Below are positions 10,790-21,145 of a stretch of 64,000 nt of DNA, in pieces. The stretch spans positions 76,612,909 through 76,676,908 of the forward strand of contig CP092877.1 of the NCBI GenBank assembly GCA_030710605.1, in the 5' to 3' direction. The position numbers were made by a program, and so were the translations under genes. How positions within the stretch are numbered: position 1 is the first letter of the stretch; every line of letters begins with the position of its first letter. Below the pieces are notes generated by a model. It made no database searches and was not told the origin of the DNA. It saw only the letters and a program-made list of their open reading frames with translations. Origin of the DNA: Cordylochernes scorpioides (taxonomy: Eukaryota; Arthropoda; Arachnida; Pseudoscorpiones; Chernetidae).

Positions 10790-11735
10790 TAGCTTTGGTT
10801 GAAATTTCTTAAACTAATGTTGTGGCTCAATTGTTATCACCAACTCAATCACAGAAGAAGAAACAAAATAAATTTTACATACCACAGAGAAGAAATAGTA
10901 AATCGTACAAAACGTTGTAAAAATGATCTCTTCTCAATTTGTGGGAAATCTTGGGGTCTAAGCGCCCAGAAAAGGCTAGTTTTATATAAATCCATTTTTA
11001 GACCAATACTTACATATGGTTTCAAATTTGGTTCAAATATTTAAATAAAAAATGTATACAAAAATTAAATTCAACCCAATATCAAATACTAACATGGTGC
11101 ATACAAGCCTACAAATCCACATCATATAGCTGTGTTCATAGTTTGGCCAACATTCCTCTGATCTCAGACTTTATCGAATCCAGAATCATGATATCTGATC
11201 TGAGAAACCTATCCACAGATGATCAACAAATTTATGACCCATTTATTCCATGAATTATAGATACCTTTCTCAAATCAAGAATGAATGTTCTGAAAAACGA
11301 AGCAAATAAAACTTTCTTAAGCTTTTTTCCCCAAGAAATCCCTAAATACTTTCGTCCAAATTTTTATAATACTCAATTTGATACAAACCACGGAAATTTC
11401 AAAGGTTTTTTAAATAGAATAAAGGCAGAGGAGGATTCAAGTTGCTTTTGTGGTATTGAGACACAAACCTCAAGACATCTACTGATCGATTGCCAAGCAT
11501 TTCAAGATTATAGAATGAAGAATGAACTAGTTGTTTGTGAACTTAACGATTTGATTTCCGATAAAAAAATCATATTTAAAGTTCAATTCATTTTGTAAAT
11601 ACATTCTAAACTTTCTACTATTTCATGCGTTGAATAATGTAAATAACTTATGTAAATAAACTTTTTTCGTTGTTTGGCCAAGTATCCCTTTCGGGATATA
11701 GCGCTTTGGAAATAAAATAATTGGTAATTGGTAAC
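10790..11735 (+). pseudogene. LINE 3' fragment (RT end and zinc knuckle), unit 1
   Basis: Broken ORFs resemble the C-terminus of non-LTR retrotransposon ORF2. L-Y-K-S-I-F-R-P-I-L-T-Y-G is typical after the RT domain, and C-F-C-G-I-E-x-Q-T-S-R-H-L-L-I-D-C matches the terminal CCHC motif. The element is 5'-truncated against the mariner remnant and ends in repeated attggtaattggtaa, like a LINE 3' tail. Stops interrupt it near 11045 and 11253. The unit 3 copy keeps the longest reading frame. Confidence 0.8.
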
Positions 11736-11850
11736 TCACGTTTTTAACTGGAGGGTTATAACCCAAAATATATTATTCATCATTCTAATGCATTTAAAGG
11801 TGAAATATGTCGATTTTGGAACACATATATATTAAATAAGAAATATAAAT

Positions 11851-11960
11851 AGTAGCAATGCATTTCTTTATTTGTGTAAAGTACAAGCTTTCGAATCTTT
11901 ATAATTCTTCTAAGATCCGAAAGCTTGTGCTTTGCACGAATAAAGAAACGCATTACTACT
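11851..11960. repeat. Short inverted-repeat element (unit 1)
   Basis: Arms of about 45 bases (agtagcaatgcatttcttta ... taaagaaacgcattactact) around a loop near 11910. Sister copies are at 33882-33991 and 47474-47583. Probably a MITE; the arms keep pairing despite point changes. Confidence 0.75.
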
Positions 11961-12027
11961 GTTTTATATTCTTATTTTTTAGAAATATTTTCTCTTCTAA
12001 TATAATAATAAAAAACAAGAATTAATA

Positions 12028-12219
12028 AGGGGCATATCCTGACCGCTCCAATGAAAATTTTAGATGGTAGAGCGCCATCTAGTGAAATAAAAATCAACTA
12101 AACGTTGATTTGACTTTTTCAATGAAATTTGGCTAATTCAATTTCCCGATAAATCAAGAAAAGGCAGCTATGTACGCGCTTTCTTGATTTGTCAAGAAAT
12201 TGGGTTGACCAAATATCAT
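12028..12219. repeat. 'cctgaccgctc' family repeat, intergenic (unit 1)
   Basis: Carries 'agagcgccatctagtg', 'ttgatttgactttttcaat' and 'gtcaagaaattgggttg', matching the left and central parts of 57715-57955. Same position in units 2 and 3. Confidence 0.6.
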
Positions 12220-12239
12220 GGGGGGGGGGGGGGGGGGGG
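12220..12239. repeat. Poly-G run (20)
   Basis: Homopolymer after 'atatcat'. 12 G at 34253-34264 and broken in unit 3 (near 47847), so it is length-variable. It could be affected by sequencing error. Confidence 0.8.
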
Positions 12240-12653
12240 AGAAGTCAGACCACACCTTCCTGCGGTCCCCCCTGGATCCTTGGAATACTCGACCAAATTC
12301 TGGTTCGTTTTCCAAGGTGACTAACATGGCAATGGCACCCATTTTCCAATAAATAGCATACCCTAGATAGTGTACATTGTTGCTGCTGTGATAGAGATGT
12401 ATGGAGACATCTGAGGCTCTTCATTGGACACGACAACAACAATCAAATATCATGGAACAAATTAAATCGAATCGACTTTTGTAGATTTGAAATGTTAGCT
12501 CTTTCTCTCTCTCTCTCGACTATATATATAATATCTGTATTGGGTTCTGCGCTGCTTGAAGTACAGGAGTTCCATCAATGCTTACTTTCTTCCTATGAAT
12601 CTGTATAAGACCGGTGGTCTTAATAAAGCTGTGTGTATGTATATAATAACTGT
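12240..12653. other. Conserved intergenic block with AATAAA, unidentified
   Basis: About 400 bp shared with 34265-34670 and 47850-48261. All three have a word like 'tgcggtccccc', a conserved 'gtacaggagt' region, the dyad aagaccggtggtctt and then AATAAA. Minus-strand ORFs overlap it but differ in frame between copies, so I do not call a gene. It could be the end of an old LTR or transcript. Confidence 0.45.
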
Positions 12654-13120
12654 ACACAATTTCAAACTCTACGAGGTTTGGAATCATATTTGAAATTTAA
12701 CTAAAACCTATTTATAGACAAGCAGAACAGAAGCAAAGGAATTAAGTTAAATCACGCGTTATTTTTGTTGTTGTTTTTTTTATGAAAAATTATTTTGAAT
12801 CATAGACTTCACTTATATTTAATCTATAGATTTGTCTTTCTTATAAATACACTTTCCCACTTAATCAATACAAAAATATAAGTTGCTAAACTATATATAT
12901 TTGCATTTATATTGGTTGTTCCTAGGTAGGATGTGTAATCAAGCATGATTTTAATGTTTTTCCTTTCTTTTCTCCTTTAAACCTCTACTCAAACCTTATA
13001 GTTCACCAATTGTTTATGTAAAATAGTCTCTGAATTTAGTGTTTTTGCTTGAGGTAAGCATCTCTTGTGAGGATATCGCGTCTGATTTGATGATAATTAT
13101 TGAATAAGTTAGATGAATTA
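12654..13120. other. Unit 2 left block, no gene seen
   Basis: Homologous to 1-689, shorter because about 200 bases before the RT relic are missing. Confidence 0.65.
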
Positions 13121-13565
13121 TAAATTTATCTAAATCTAAAACCTGATCAAACTATCTTGAAAGGAGGAAGTTTAGAATTAGGTGGAAAAGAACACTTTCC
13201 TTAACCAGACCTTTCACTACGGGAGTCACCCAAAGTTTGGTCCTCGGCTTCTACCTTTTCAATCTATTTATAGATGATGCAATTAGATATCTCTATACTC
13301 TATACAATATATCTCTATACAAGTAGATATATCTATATATCATATCTCTATCTCATATATCTCTACACAAATAGATATATGTACTTGTAGATATCTCCCT
13401 ATTCAAATGTAGATTCGAATTTAGGAGGATGATACTGTAGTATTTATGTGTTTAATCTCTCTATCTCTCTCGAAACCTAGACCTGCCCACCCTGTGGGAG
13501 AAAATTCTCGCAGTCCATCGGTGGCGGAGTCTTTCCTGCGGGGGGTCCCACTAATATGAAGACCT
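13121..13565 (+). pseudogene. LINE RT relic (unit 2)
   Basis: Copy of 690-1126. Here the Helitron is absent and 'cttgtatatattttatatat' (13565 on) reads straight through, giving the empty site for Helitron A. Confidence 0.6.
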
Positions 13566-13903
13566 TGTATATATTTTATATATATGTATATTTATCAATT
13601 AATTTATATATTCACATTTATTTATTCATATATTTTCATTATATAATCCTATTCACTCATATTTATATTTATTCTGTATTTAACCTTATATAATCTTATA
13701 TGGACATTGTAATATATCAGTTTCAATCTCAATCTCTTTCTCTCCAAGATCATCAACAATTATCTCAAAACCTCTAAGATATTGATGAGGAAAATGAGTA
13801 TCAGTGTCACAACTGGAAGGCCAGAATGGATCCCTAAAATACAAAAACAATTCTATTCAAAAACAGAAAAAATAGTACAGCATCCCATCGACTAGAATGT
13901 TTA
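13566..13903. other. AT-rich spacer of unit 2
   Basis: Counterpart of 1769-2100. Nothing coding is seen. Confidence 0.55.
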
Positions 13904-13905
13904 TA

Positions 13906-15323
13906 CACTGCGTGACATTGAAAATGGAACACCAAGAAATAGTGGCCAGAAAGTGATGAAACTCGGCACACAGAGAGAGACAGGGACGAACAATAAGTGA
14001 TCTTTATTTCAAAATGATAGTCATAATACAGAGCGAGAACGGTGTCGGCTTAGTAGCAAGTAGGACCACCGCGGACGGCGATGCACGCAGCAACACGTCT
14101 AGGTAGAGAGTCAATCAGAGTACGGATGCCGTCCTGAGGGATGGCTCTCCATTCCCTCTCAACCATTTGCCACAGTTCGTCTTCTGAACGCGGCTGTGGC
14201 AAGGCATGCAAACGGCGTCCAATGATGTCCCAGACGTGCTCGATTGGTGAGAGATCAGGAGAGTACGGTGGCCAGGGAAGCATCTGTACATCTTGCAGAG
14301 CTTGTTGGCTAATGCGAGCAGTGTGCGGTCGGGCGTTATCCTGCTGATAAAGGGCATTGGGTACCCCCTGAAGGTAGGGGAGTGTCACCGGTCGCAGCAC
14401 ATCATCAACGTATCGTTGGGCCGTCATAGTGCCCTGAATACGAAGTAAAGGTGACCTGGAATCATACGCGATTGCGCCCCAAACCATGATTCCACGTTGT
14501 CGCACGGTGGGGCGTTCCACAATTGCTGCCGGATTGGACCTTTCTCCACGTCGACGCCACACGCGTACACGGCGACTATCACTGGACAAGCAGAAACGCG
14601 ACTCATCTGAGAACACGACCCTGTGCCATTCCGTCATCCACGTCGATCTAGCCCGGCACCATTCCAAACGTTGGCGCCTATTCGGTGGGGTCAATGGCAG
14701 TCTTCTTAGCGGACGGCATGAGTGCAAGCCATTAGCAACCAATCGACGGGAAATGGTCCTGGTCGAGATGGAATGATCTAGGGTGTCTTGCACATGTTGC
14801 AGGATGGCGGTACAAGTGGCTTTTGGGGCCGCCACTGCTTGTCGAAGGATACGCCGATCCACACGTGCTGACGTCACTCTGGTTGCACCGACATTCCTAT
14901 AAATTGCCACATTTCCTTGTTCCAACCATCTTCTCCACAGTCGGTGCACCGTGGACGCACCAAGGTGTGTATCAGCTGCGATTTGACGTATGGACCAACC
15001 TGCCCTTTTCAGTCCGATCACCATGCCCCTCGTAAAAGCGTCTGTCTGCTTGAACTGCCTCCGTTTACGATGACCTGGCATTCTCTGTTATTACACGTGT
15101 CTTTTGACACAAGAACAAAATTTCTACAATGATTTTCCTTGAAGAAATAACGACACGAATACTGTCCTTTCAGCAAGTTCCTTCCCTTATATCTTACTCC
15201 ATGTGCGCACGAGTGCTGCGCATTTTACATCATTTGCATAACTCTATAGGCGCGTCTACCCTGAAATTTGCATAATTTTCTGGCCACTATTTCTTGGTGT
15301 TCCATTTTCAATGTCACGCAGTG
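13906..15323 (-). mobile_element. Complete Tc1-like transposon, copy 1
   Basis: Terminal inverted repeats begin CACTGCGTGACATTGAAAAT and extend about 45 bases (to '...tagtggccagaaa'). TA is duplicated at 13904-13905 and 15324-15325. Units 1 (near 2100) and 3 (near 36260) read 'gtttatatgtt' with a single TA, the empty site. The element is 1418 bp with one intact gene, so it may be active or recently so. Confidence 0.95.
14050..15081 (-). CDS. Tc1-like transposase, intact
   Basis: 343 residues, the usual length for a Tc1 transposase. Residues 1-125 are the paired helix-turn-helix DNA-binding region (R-G-M-V-I-G-L-K-R-A-G-W-S; S-T-V-H-R-L-W-R-R). The catalytic core has D159 (V-F-S-D-E-S), D248 (Y-Q-Q-D-N-A-R-P-H) and E281 (S-P-D-L-S-P-I-E-H). 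The second and third acidic residues are separated by 32 residues by my count, shorter than canonical DD34E. It cuts and pastes its element at TA. Base composition is far more GC-rich than the surroundings, suggesting recent arrival, possibly by horizontal transfer (inference). Confidence 0.93.
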   Translation of the reverse strand: MPGHRKRRQFKQTDAFTRGMVIGLKRAGWSIRQIAADTHLGASTVHRLWRRWLEQGNVAIYRNVGATRVTSARVDRRILRQAVAAPKATCTAILQHVQDTLDHSISTRTISRRLVANGLHSCRPLRRLPLTPPNRRQRLEWCRARSTWMTEWHRVVFSDESRFCLSSDSRRVRVWRRRGERSNPAAIVERPTVRQRGIMVWGAIAYDSRSPLLRIQGTMTAQRYVDDVLRPVTLPYLQGVPNALYQQDNARPHTARISQQALQDVQMLPWPPYSPDLSPIEHVWDIIGRRLHALPQPRSEDELWQMVEREWRAIPQDGIRTLIDSLPRRVAACIAVRGGPTCY

Positions 15324-15394
15324 TATGTTCAGTCTAAAGTAGCTTTGAGCCACAATGCAAAAATGAAGCACCAATAAAAAGAACAATTTTTTAA

Positions 15395-15541
15395 AAAAGG
15401 GAAACCCTCAATAGATATTTATTAAAAATAATTTTAATACCTTGAAAGGGGTTGGCGTTCAGCCAACTGATATATTAGTAAATAAATTATTATTTTTTAA
15501 TTCAATATATATGCCTTTTTAATTGAAAAAGAGAACAATGC
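15395..15541. repeat. Foldback relic (unit 2), without LTR
   Basis: Has 'gttggcgttcagccaactga' and 'atatgcctttttaattgaa' in continuous form. It is the empty site for the solo LTRs of units 1 and 3. Confidence 0.6.
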
Positions 15542-15878
15542 TAAGATCAAGCTATCAGCCTTTAATGGTAGAATAAATCTAATAAAACACTCAAGAGAAT
15601 CTTTTAAAAAAAAACGATTTCAATTTGATAAGGTCTATATTTGTATATTCGCTTAAATTGACACATTGAAATATAGCATGCAAATAATATTCAGAAAATT
15701 AAACCATTAATACACGGCTAAATATAATCAACTTCCTGTACCTTACTGTAATTAACTCTTTTCCTATCAGATAAGGAAATTAAAAGCCTGTTAAATAATA
15801 AAAAAAAAAATTCTTGTTTTATTTGGGTTTATTTCTTATATATATATACGTATGTATAAATATGCTTCTCTCCCATCT
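15542..15878. other. Unit spacer before the LINE
   Basis: Matches 2761-3060 and 36890-37190. No gene seen. Confidence 0.5.
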
Positions 15879-15908
15879 GTTGTTGTTTCTTATCCCCTTG
15901 TGTAAAGA

Positions 15909-17549
15909 TTACACAAATTCCATGAGTTCACGCTCCTCGAGCTGTTTTATGATGAGCAGCGGCCTCTCCCAAAGGTCCTGTTTAGTGCATCTAATGCAAG
16001 CCAAAATGTGTTCTGGAGCTGCAGGTGCCAATCTACATTTTGGGCAAGTGGGGTAGATTTTGTTATTATTTTCTATCTTCAATGGCTTGAGATGGCCTGT
16101 TCTAAATCTTGTTAGTGTTGTTTGATGCTGTCTATTTCTGATGTTTAGAGCTCCTCCTGGGTTCACTCCACTGTACCAACTGTGCTTAGGTGGGATCCTC
16201 CAGTTCTTGTTTATTTTTGTTTTGGCTACTGTTTCTATTTCTTTAAAAGTAAGTTTATTTTTCTGTAGCAAGGGTTCTTTTGTGCCTTTTTTCGCTAGCA
16301 CATCAGCAGCTTCATTGCCTTCAATTCCAATATGTGAGGGTATCCATTAAAGGTGAATATTTGAGGTTTTTGAGAGTTTTTGGAGATAACCAATTACGTT
16401 CCTGCTTACTTTTTCTCTGAGTTCCCCTGTGTGACTCAAGTGTTGTATGGCACTTCAACTATCAGTAAGAATCCAGATATCTTGATAATTAGTATTTCTG
16501 ATGGAATTTAAGGCTTCATAGATGGCTATAAGTTCTGATCTGAAGACTGAGCAAAAATCTGGGTTTCTTCTGTTCATTTTCTCAATGCCATTTGTAGCTT
16601 TGATGAGACAGCCACTGCCAGTGTGTCCCAACTCATCTCTGCTACCATCGGTATAGATAGTTATTGCATTTTTAGGAATGTTATTAATTATTTCTAATGA
16701 TAATTGTTTTAAGTATTCTGGATTTTGGTATTGTTTGTTGGTGGGTTCATTTAAAGTGTCATTAAAAATAACATTTTGTAGTGGTTCGCATGGAGAAATT
16801 TTTTCTGTTAAATAATTTTTTTCTACTTTATATTTTAAAAATCCATTTCTTTTGGCCAGGTGGAGAGGACCTTCTTTTTTTAGTCTTAGATTGGATTCCC
16901 AATTAAGTATGTAATTGGAAGTTCTGTGTTTGTTTCCATAACTCTTGATTTTGTTTATATATTTTGGCAAATTGTAGCTTCTTCTATCCTTTAAGGGCAT
17001 AATGTCTGCCTCGTAAAGTACAATATCGTTAGGGCAGGTATTTCGAAGACCTGTAATAATTCTAGCTGCACTTAGTTGTATCCTTTCCAGTGATTTTAGA
17101 TTTGTTCCAGATGCTGTACCATAGATTTGATATCCATATTCCAGGATAGGTCTAATTAGAGATGTGTAAGTTAATTTTAGTGTGGTTGCATCGGTTCCCC
17201 ACTCTCTTCCTGAAATATATTTCAGGATTTTTAGTCGGTCTCTTCCTTTTCTAATAACTTCTTCAATATGTTTACTGGAGTTAATTTCTGGATCCAGGGT
17301 GTAGCCAAGATATTTAGGATGTTTATTATATTGTAATTGTTGTTCTTTTAGAATAATTTTTGGCCTTATTTTGTATAGTTTATTATCGGTAGTAAAAAGA
17401 CAGGTTTCAGATTTTTGGGGGTTAAATTCTAATTTATGTTTATTAGCAAATTTTTCTAGGTGGAGAAGAGTCTTGTTCAAATCCTTTTCAGCTTTTTTTC
17501 CAGTTAGTGTTACTGCTCCATAGAATAATGTCATCAGCGAAAAGTCCAA
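15909..17549 (-). pseudogene. LINE ORF2 C-terminus: RT thumb, RNase H, zinc knuckle
   Basis: L-T-Y-T-S-L-I-R-P-I-L-E-Y-G marks the region after the RT. I-T-I-Y-T-D-G-S-R, F-R-S-E-L-I-A-I-Y-E-A-L and I-L-T-D-S match RNase H catalytic blocks. After in-frame stops near 16350-16455, G-N-E-A-A-D-V-L-A-K completes the domain. C-P-K-C-R-L-A-P-A-A-P-E-H-I-L-A-C is the terminal zinc-knuckle motif. Confidence 0.85.
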
Positions 17550-18644
17550 TATTGGTTTTATGTGAAATTTTTTCTTCTATGCCTGCAATAAATAGGGTGA
17601 AGAGAGTTGGGCTAAGGACCGATCCTTGTGGTAATCCTTGGTACAATTTGAAGGTTTTAGATAGAGTTCCATTATATTTGACCCTGATGTATCTATTTTT
17701 AAGGAAATCATTTATCCAAGTGATAGCTTTTCCATCAATTTTGAAATGCTTGTATAATTTTGTAATTAACTTGTTTTTCCATACTCTTTATCAAAAGCTT
17801 GTGTAAGGTCTAAAAAAGCAGCAATGGTGTGGCTAGTTGGTTTTCTGTTTTGTGCATCTTTTACCTTTTGTGTGAAAAATAAGAGTTGGTCTATTGTCCC
17901 ATGTCCTTTCCTAAATCCATATTGTTCTTCTGGTAAGAGATTTCTTGTGTCAAGGTGGTAGATAAGTCGTCTGAGTATAATTTTTTCCATTAATTTGCAG
18001 CAAATACTTGTGAGGGAGATAGGTCGATAGTTTTTTGGGTCATCAGCAGATTTGTCAAGTTTTTTAATAGGAATTATTGTTGCAGTTTTCCAGTCTTGAG
18101 GCAATTTTCCAGTTTTCCAGGAGTTATTGAAAATATCAAGAAGTATTTCTTTGCCATTTTTGCCCAAGTTTGATATCATTTGGCCATGGATTCCATCTGG
18201 CCCAGGAGTCTTGTTTAGGTCAGTGTTTTCTAATGCATAATCTAGCTCTTTCATATTGATTTTTTCATGGAAAATATTATGAGTGCTTGTGAAATTTTTA
18301 CAGTCATGAATAATCTTTCGGGCCTTTTTTTCAACTTTCTTATCTTTTATTTCAAATTTGATTTTACTACTTATTTGATATGAATTGCCTAAAAGATTAG
18401 CAGCATTTTTGTCATTAGTTGCTGGGGTACCATCCGTATTCTTAATCATATTTGTGTTTTCAGTTTGTGGCTGGGCTCTGTCAATTTGTTTTGCCAAATG
18501 CCAAAGTTTTGTATTCGGGTTTCTTGGGTTCAGGTTTTCACAAGTTTGTTTCCATTTTTCCCTTTTCATATTTACGTATAACCTTTTTATTTTTGCATTC
18601 ACAATGTTCAGTTCAGTTCTACAATTTGTTTGGTTTTGGGTCAC
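17549..18644 (-). pseudogene. LINE ORF2 reverse transcriptase part, frameshifted
   Basis: Motifs in order: N-K-T-P-G-P-D-G-I, N-Y-R-P-I-S-L-T-S, Y-G-F-R-K-G-H, F-L-D-L-T-Q-A-F-D-K, then in a shifted frame L-P-Q-G-S-V-L-S-P and F-A-D-D-I-I-L-W. One frameshift falls just after A-F-D-K (near 17785) and a second in an A7 run (near 17505). These bracket the catalytic FADD box, so no active RT can be made. Otherwise the sequence is little decayed, suggesting moderate age. Confidence 0.88.
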
Positions 18645-18804
18645 TTTTTTTGTAGTTCATTTCTTTTAGTTATAAGTGTTTGAATATCTTTTGCCTGGTG
18701 TGTATAATTTGGAATCCATTTCTTAATATTACCTCTTGGTATTGAAACTTTGGCTGCTTTAATAATGGTGTTTTTGAAAGATATCCAATTTTGTTCCAGA
18801 TCTT

Positions 18805-19854
18805 TTATTCTAGTGGGTGCTTTTCTAAAGTCTTCATTGGTGTTTTGCTGGTAAAAATTCCAATTAGCCTTTTTGAAGTTCCAAATTTTTCTTTAATTGA
18901 GCTGGTTTTGGTCTTGGTGTTAATTTCTATCAAAATAGGCAAGTGATCACTTCCAATACTTTTTAATATTTGCCATTTGCATTTGTGGAAAATGTCAGGA
19001 CTGGAGAAACTTATATCAAGTGCTTGTGCAGTATTATAGCTGTAGGAATGGTGGGTGGGATTCCCATCATTTAAGCACATGAAGGCATTGTCGTCAAATA
19101 TGTTTGAAAGTATTTTGCCTCTTGGGTTTGGCATGGAACATCCCCATAGTTGATGTTTGGCATTGAGGTCACCTTCAATAATAGTGTTGTCTGTAAGAAA
19201 TTGAGCCATTGTTCCATCTTCAATAAGTTTATTGTTTGGTGGGTGATACATATTGAATATGTCAATGGTTTTGTTTTGACTGAGGTAGACTTTGATACCT
19301 TGGGCTTCGAGGTCTGATGTGTTTGGAATATTAATGGCTATGTCTTCATAGTACAAATTCTTGATTAAAAATGCAAGGCCACCACCTTCTTTATTTCTGT
19401 CTTTTCTGAGGATATTATAGTTTTTAAATTTGAGATTGTACTTTTCATTTAATTTGGTTTCCTGTAGGGCTATAATTTGTATCTTTTGTTTTTCAGCTAT
19501 TTCCATTATTTCTTCTAATTTTATTTTTGTTGCTGTTGAGCACAATCCATTTATGTTGCACTGCAAAATTCTCAATTGCTTGGAAGCTGCAAAGTTAGAA
19601 GGTTTTGGAGACTGTATTATACTTATCGGACAGAACCCTCTACCTAAGTCCTGACCGCGCCCCTGTTTATTCTGCGCGACGGGCGATGCAGCATGCAAAT
19701 CAACATCTGATCTCATGGAATGGGGTATAGGGGTGCAGCTTTCGTTGATCATGGCACCATGATCCAGGCACACTTTGGTGAAAGTCTGACTTTGCCTGTA
19801 GTTTGAGGCCGTTCCTAACATGGAAGCAGACGCCTTTGCTGCCGACTCTAACAT
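18805..19854 (-). pseudogene. LINE ORF2 endonuclease part
   Basis: 349-residue open segment. From about residue 93 it is an AP-endonuclease-like domain: I-L-Q-C-N-I-N-G-L, A-L-Q-E-T-K, G-D-L-N-A-K-H-Q-L-W-G and I-G-S-D-H-L-P-I carry the catalytic Q-E, G-D-x-N and S-D-H motifs. It nicks target DNA to prime reverse transcription. The preceding 90 residues are unrecognised, and no ORF1 with zinc knuckles is seen. The RT lies in another frame, so ORF2 is broken near 18800. Confidence 0.85.
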
Positions 19855-20290
19855 GAGTACAGACGCAGCTCCTCCGTATCCCTGGAGTGGGACCCTTGCT
19901 GAGGTCTATCAACTGGGTCAGTTGAAGTCAGGATTTTTAAAGAGGTCTACTCCTCTTCTAACAATGCTGCTGTTGGTCCGCGACTGCTTATTCGTCAGAG
20001 TTATTCTGCTTGTTTCGCAGCTGGCCTTCATATCTGAAGGTCGTTCCCCTATCCGCCACCTGGGGACGCGCCCTATAGCAGTCAGCTCTGCCTCAGCTCT
20101 TTTGGTTATGTAAATATATATGTATATAAAATGAGTGGATGATTGAATAAAGTTAGTGTGTTAGCTAAATCGTGTGAGGCGTCCTTCCTCTAGTCATACA
20201 GCGTGCTACATCGCAGTCTTGCGAAGGGACAACATACTCGGTAGTCAACACGCCGGTCTGGTCTCGTAACGTACAGTCAACAAGAAGCTC

Positions 20291-20867
20291 TAGATCGCAG
20301 AATTGCAATCTAACTTACAACATCTATTGACGTATTTTAAATCGAGTCTTAAAAGACAGGTCAACCAAGAACCACCATTTGTTAAAATTTTCTAAATTAG
20401 GGAGGAGGCAAAAGTTGTATACAAGGAAACTTCATAGGAATAGCAAAAAATATTTTCTTAAGATCTTAGAGAAATTGAAATTCAAAGTAACCACAAACTA
20501 CATTTCTAGAATGAAAGAGCCAAAAACAATACATAGGAATATTTTAAAATTAAAAATCACATATAAGTTTTATATATTAATAAATATAGCTCTGAAATCT
20601 AGTTAACAAACTAATTTTAATTGCCAGTTGGATCAAAGAGGTGCAATCTAACTTGAAACATTTTTTGACATCTGAAATCAAGGTCTCGGGAGAAAGGACA
20701 GAGAGAGAAGAGAGCCGTGGTCCTCCTTTTTTTTTCAAAATTTCTGAATAAAGAAAGAGGATTAAATTGAATTCAAGGAAACTTCATGAGAATAGTAGAA
20801 AAATATTTTCCAAAGATCCTACGAGAATTGAACATTTAAAGAAACTATGAAATACGTTTCTAGAATG
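20291..20867. other. Unit spacer, no gene seen
   Basis: Matches 3070-3785 and 49650-50220. Retains the roughly 25 bases replaced by intron sequence in unit 1. Confidence 0.5.
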
Positions 20868-21145
20868 ACTGAGCCAAAAACAATTCAATACTGAGCCAAA
20901 ACAATACAATACTGAGCCGAAAACAATACAATACTGAGCCAAAAACAATTCAATACTGAGCCAAAAACATTACAATACTGAGCCAAAAACATTACAATAC
21001 TGAGCCAAAAAACAATACAATACTGAGCCAAAAACAATACAATACCGAGCCAAAAACAATACAATACTGAGCCAAAAACAATACAATACTGACCCAAAAT
21101 CAATACAAAACTGAGCCAAAAACAATACAATACTGAGCCAAAAAA
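20868..21145. repeat. 22-bp minisatellite (unit 2)
   Basis: About 12 copies of the 'actgagccaaaaacaatac' unit. See 3786-4239. Confidence 0.93.

Larger units (their letters stand above)
15879..20290 (-). mobile_element. LINE retrotransposon (APE-RT-RNase H), 4.4 kb
   Basis: Unit 4 reads 'ctcccatct' straight into 'agatcgcag' (near 49640); unit 2 has 4.4 kb in between, so the ends are placed by paralogy. The 3' end, at the low coordinate, carries a short (AAC)n tail, and any target duplication is only 2-3 bases. Order on the minus strand: 5' region, endonuclease, RT, RNase H and a zinc knuckle. Frameshifts and stops make it inactive. The domain set fits the Jockey/I group of LINEs. Confidence 0.88.

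Noticed and set aside
14141..15132. Plus-strand ORFs opposite both Tc1 transposases
   Set aside because: Antisense shadows of the GC-rich transposase gene with no recognisable domain.
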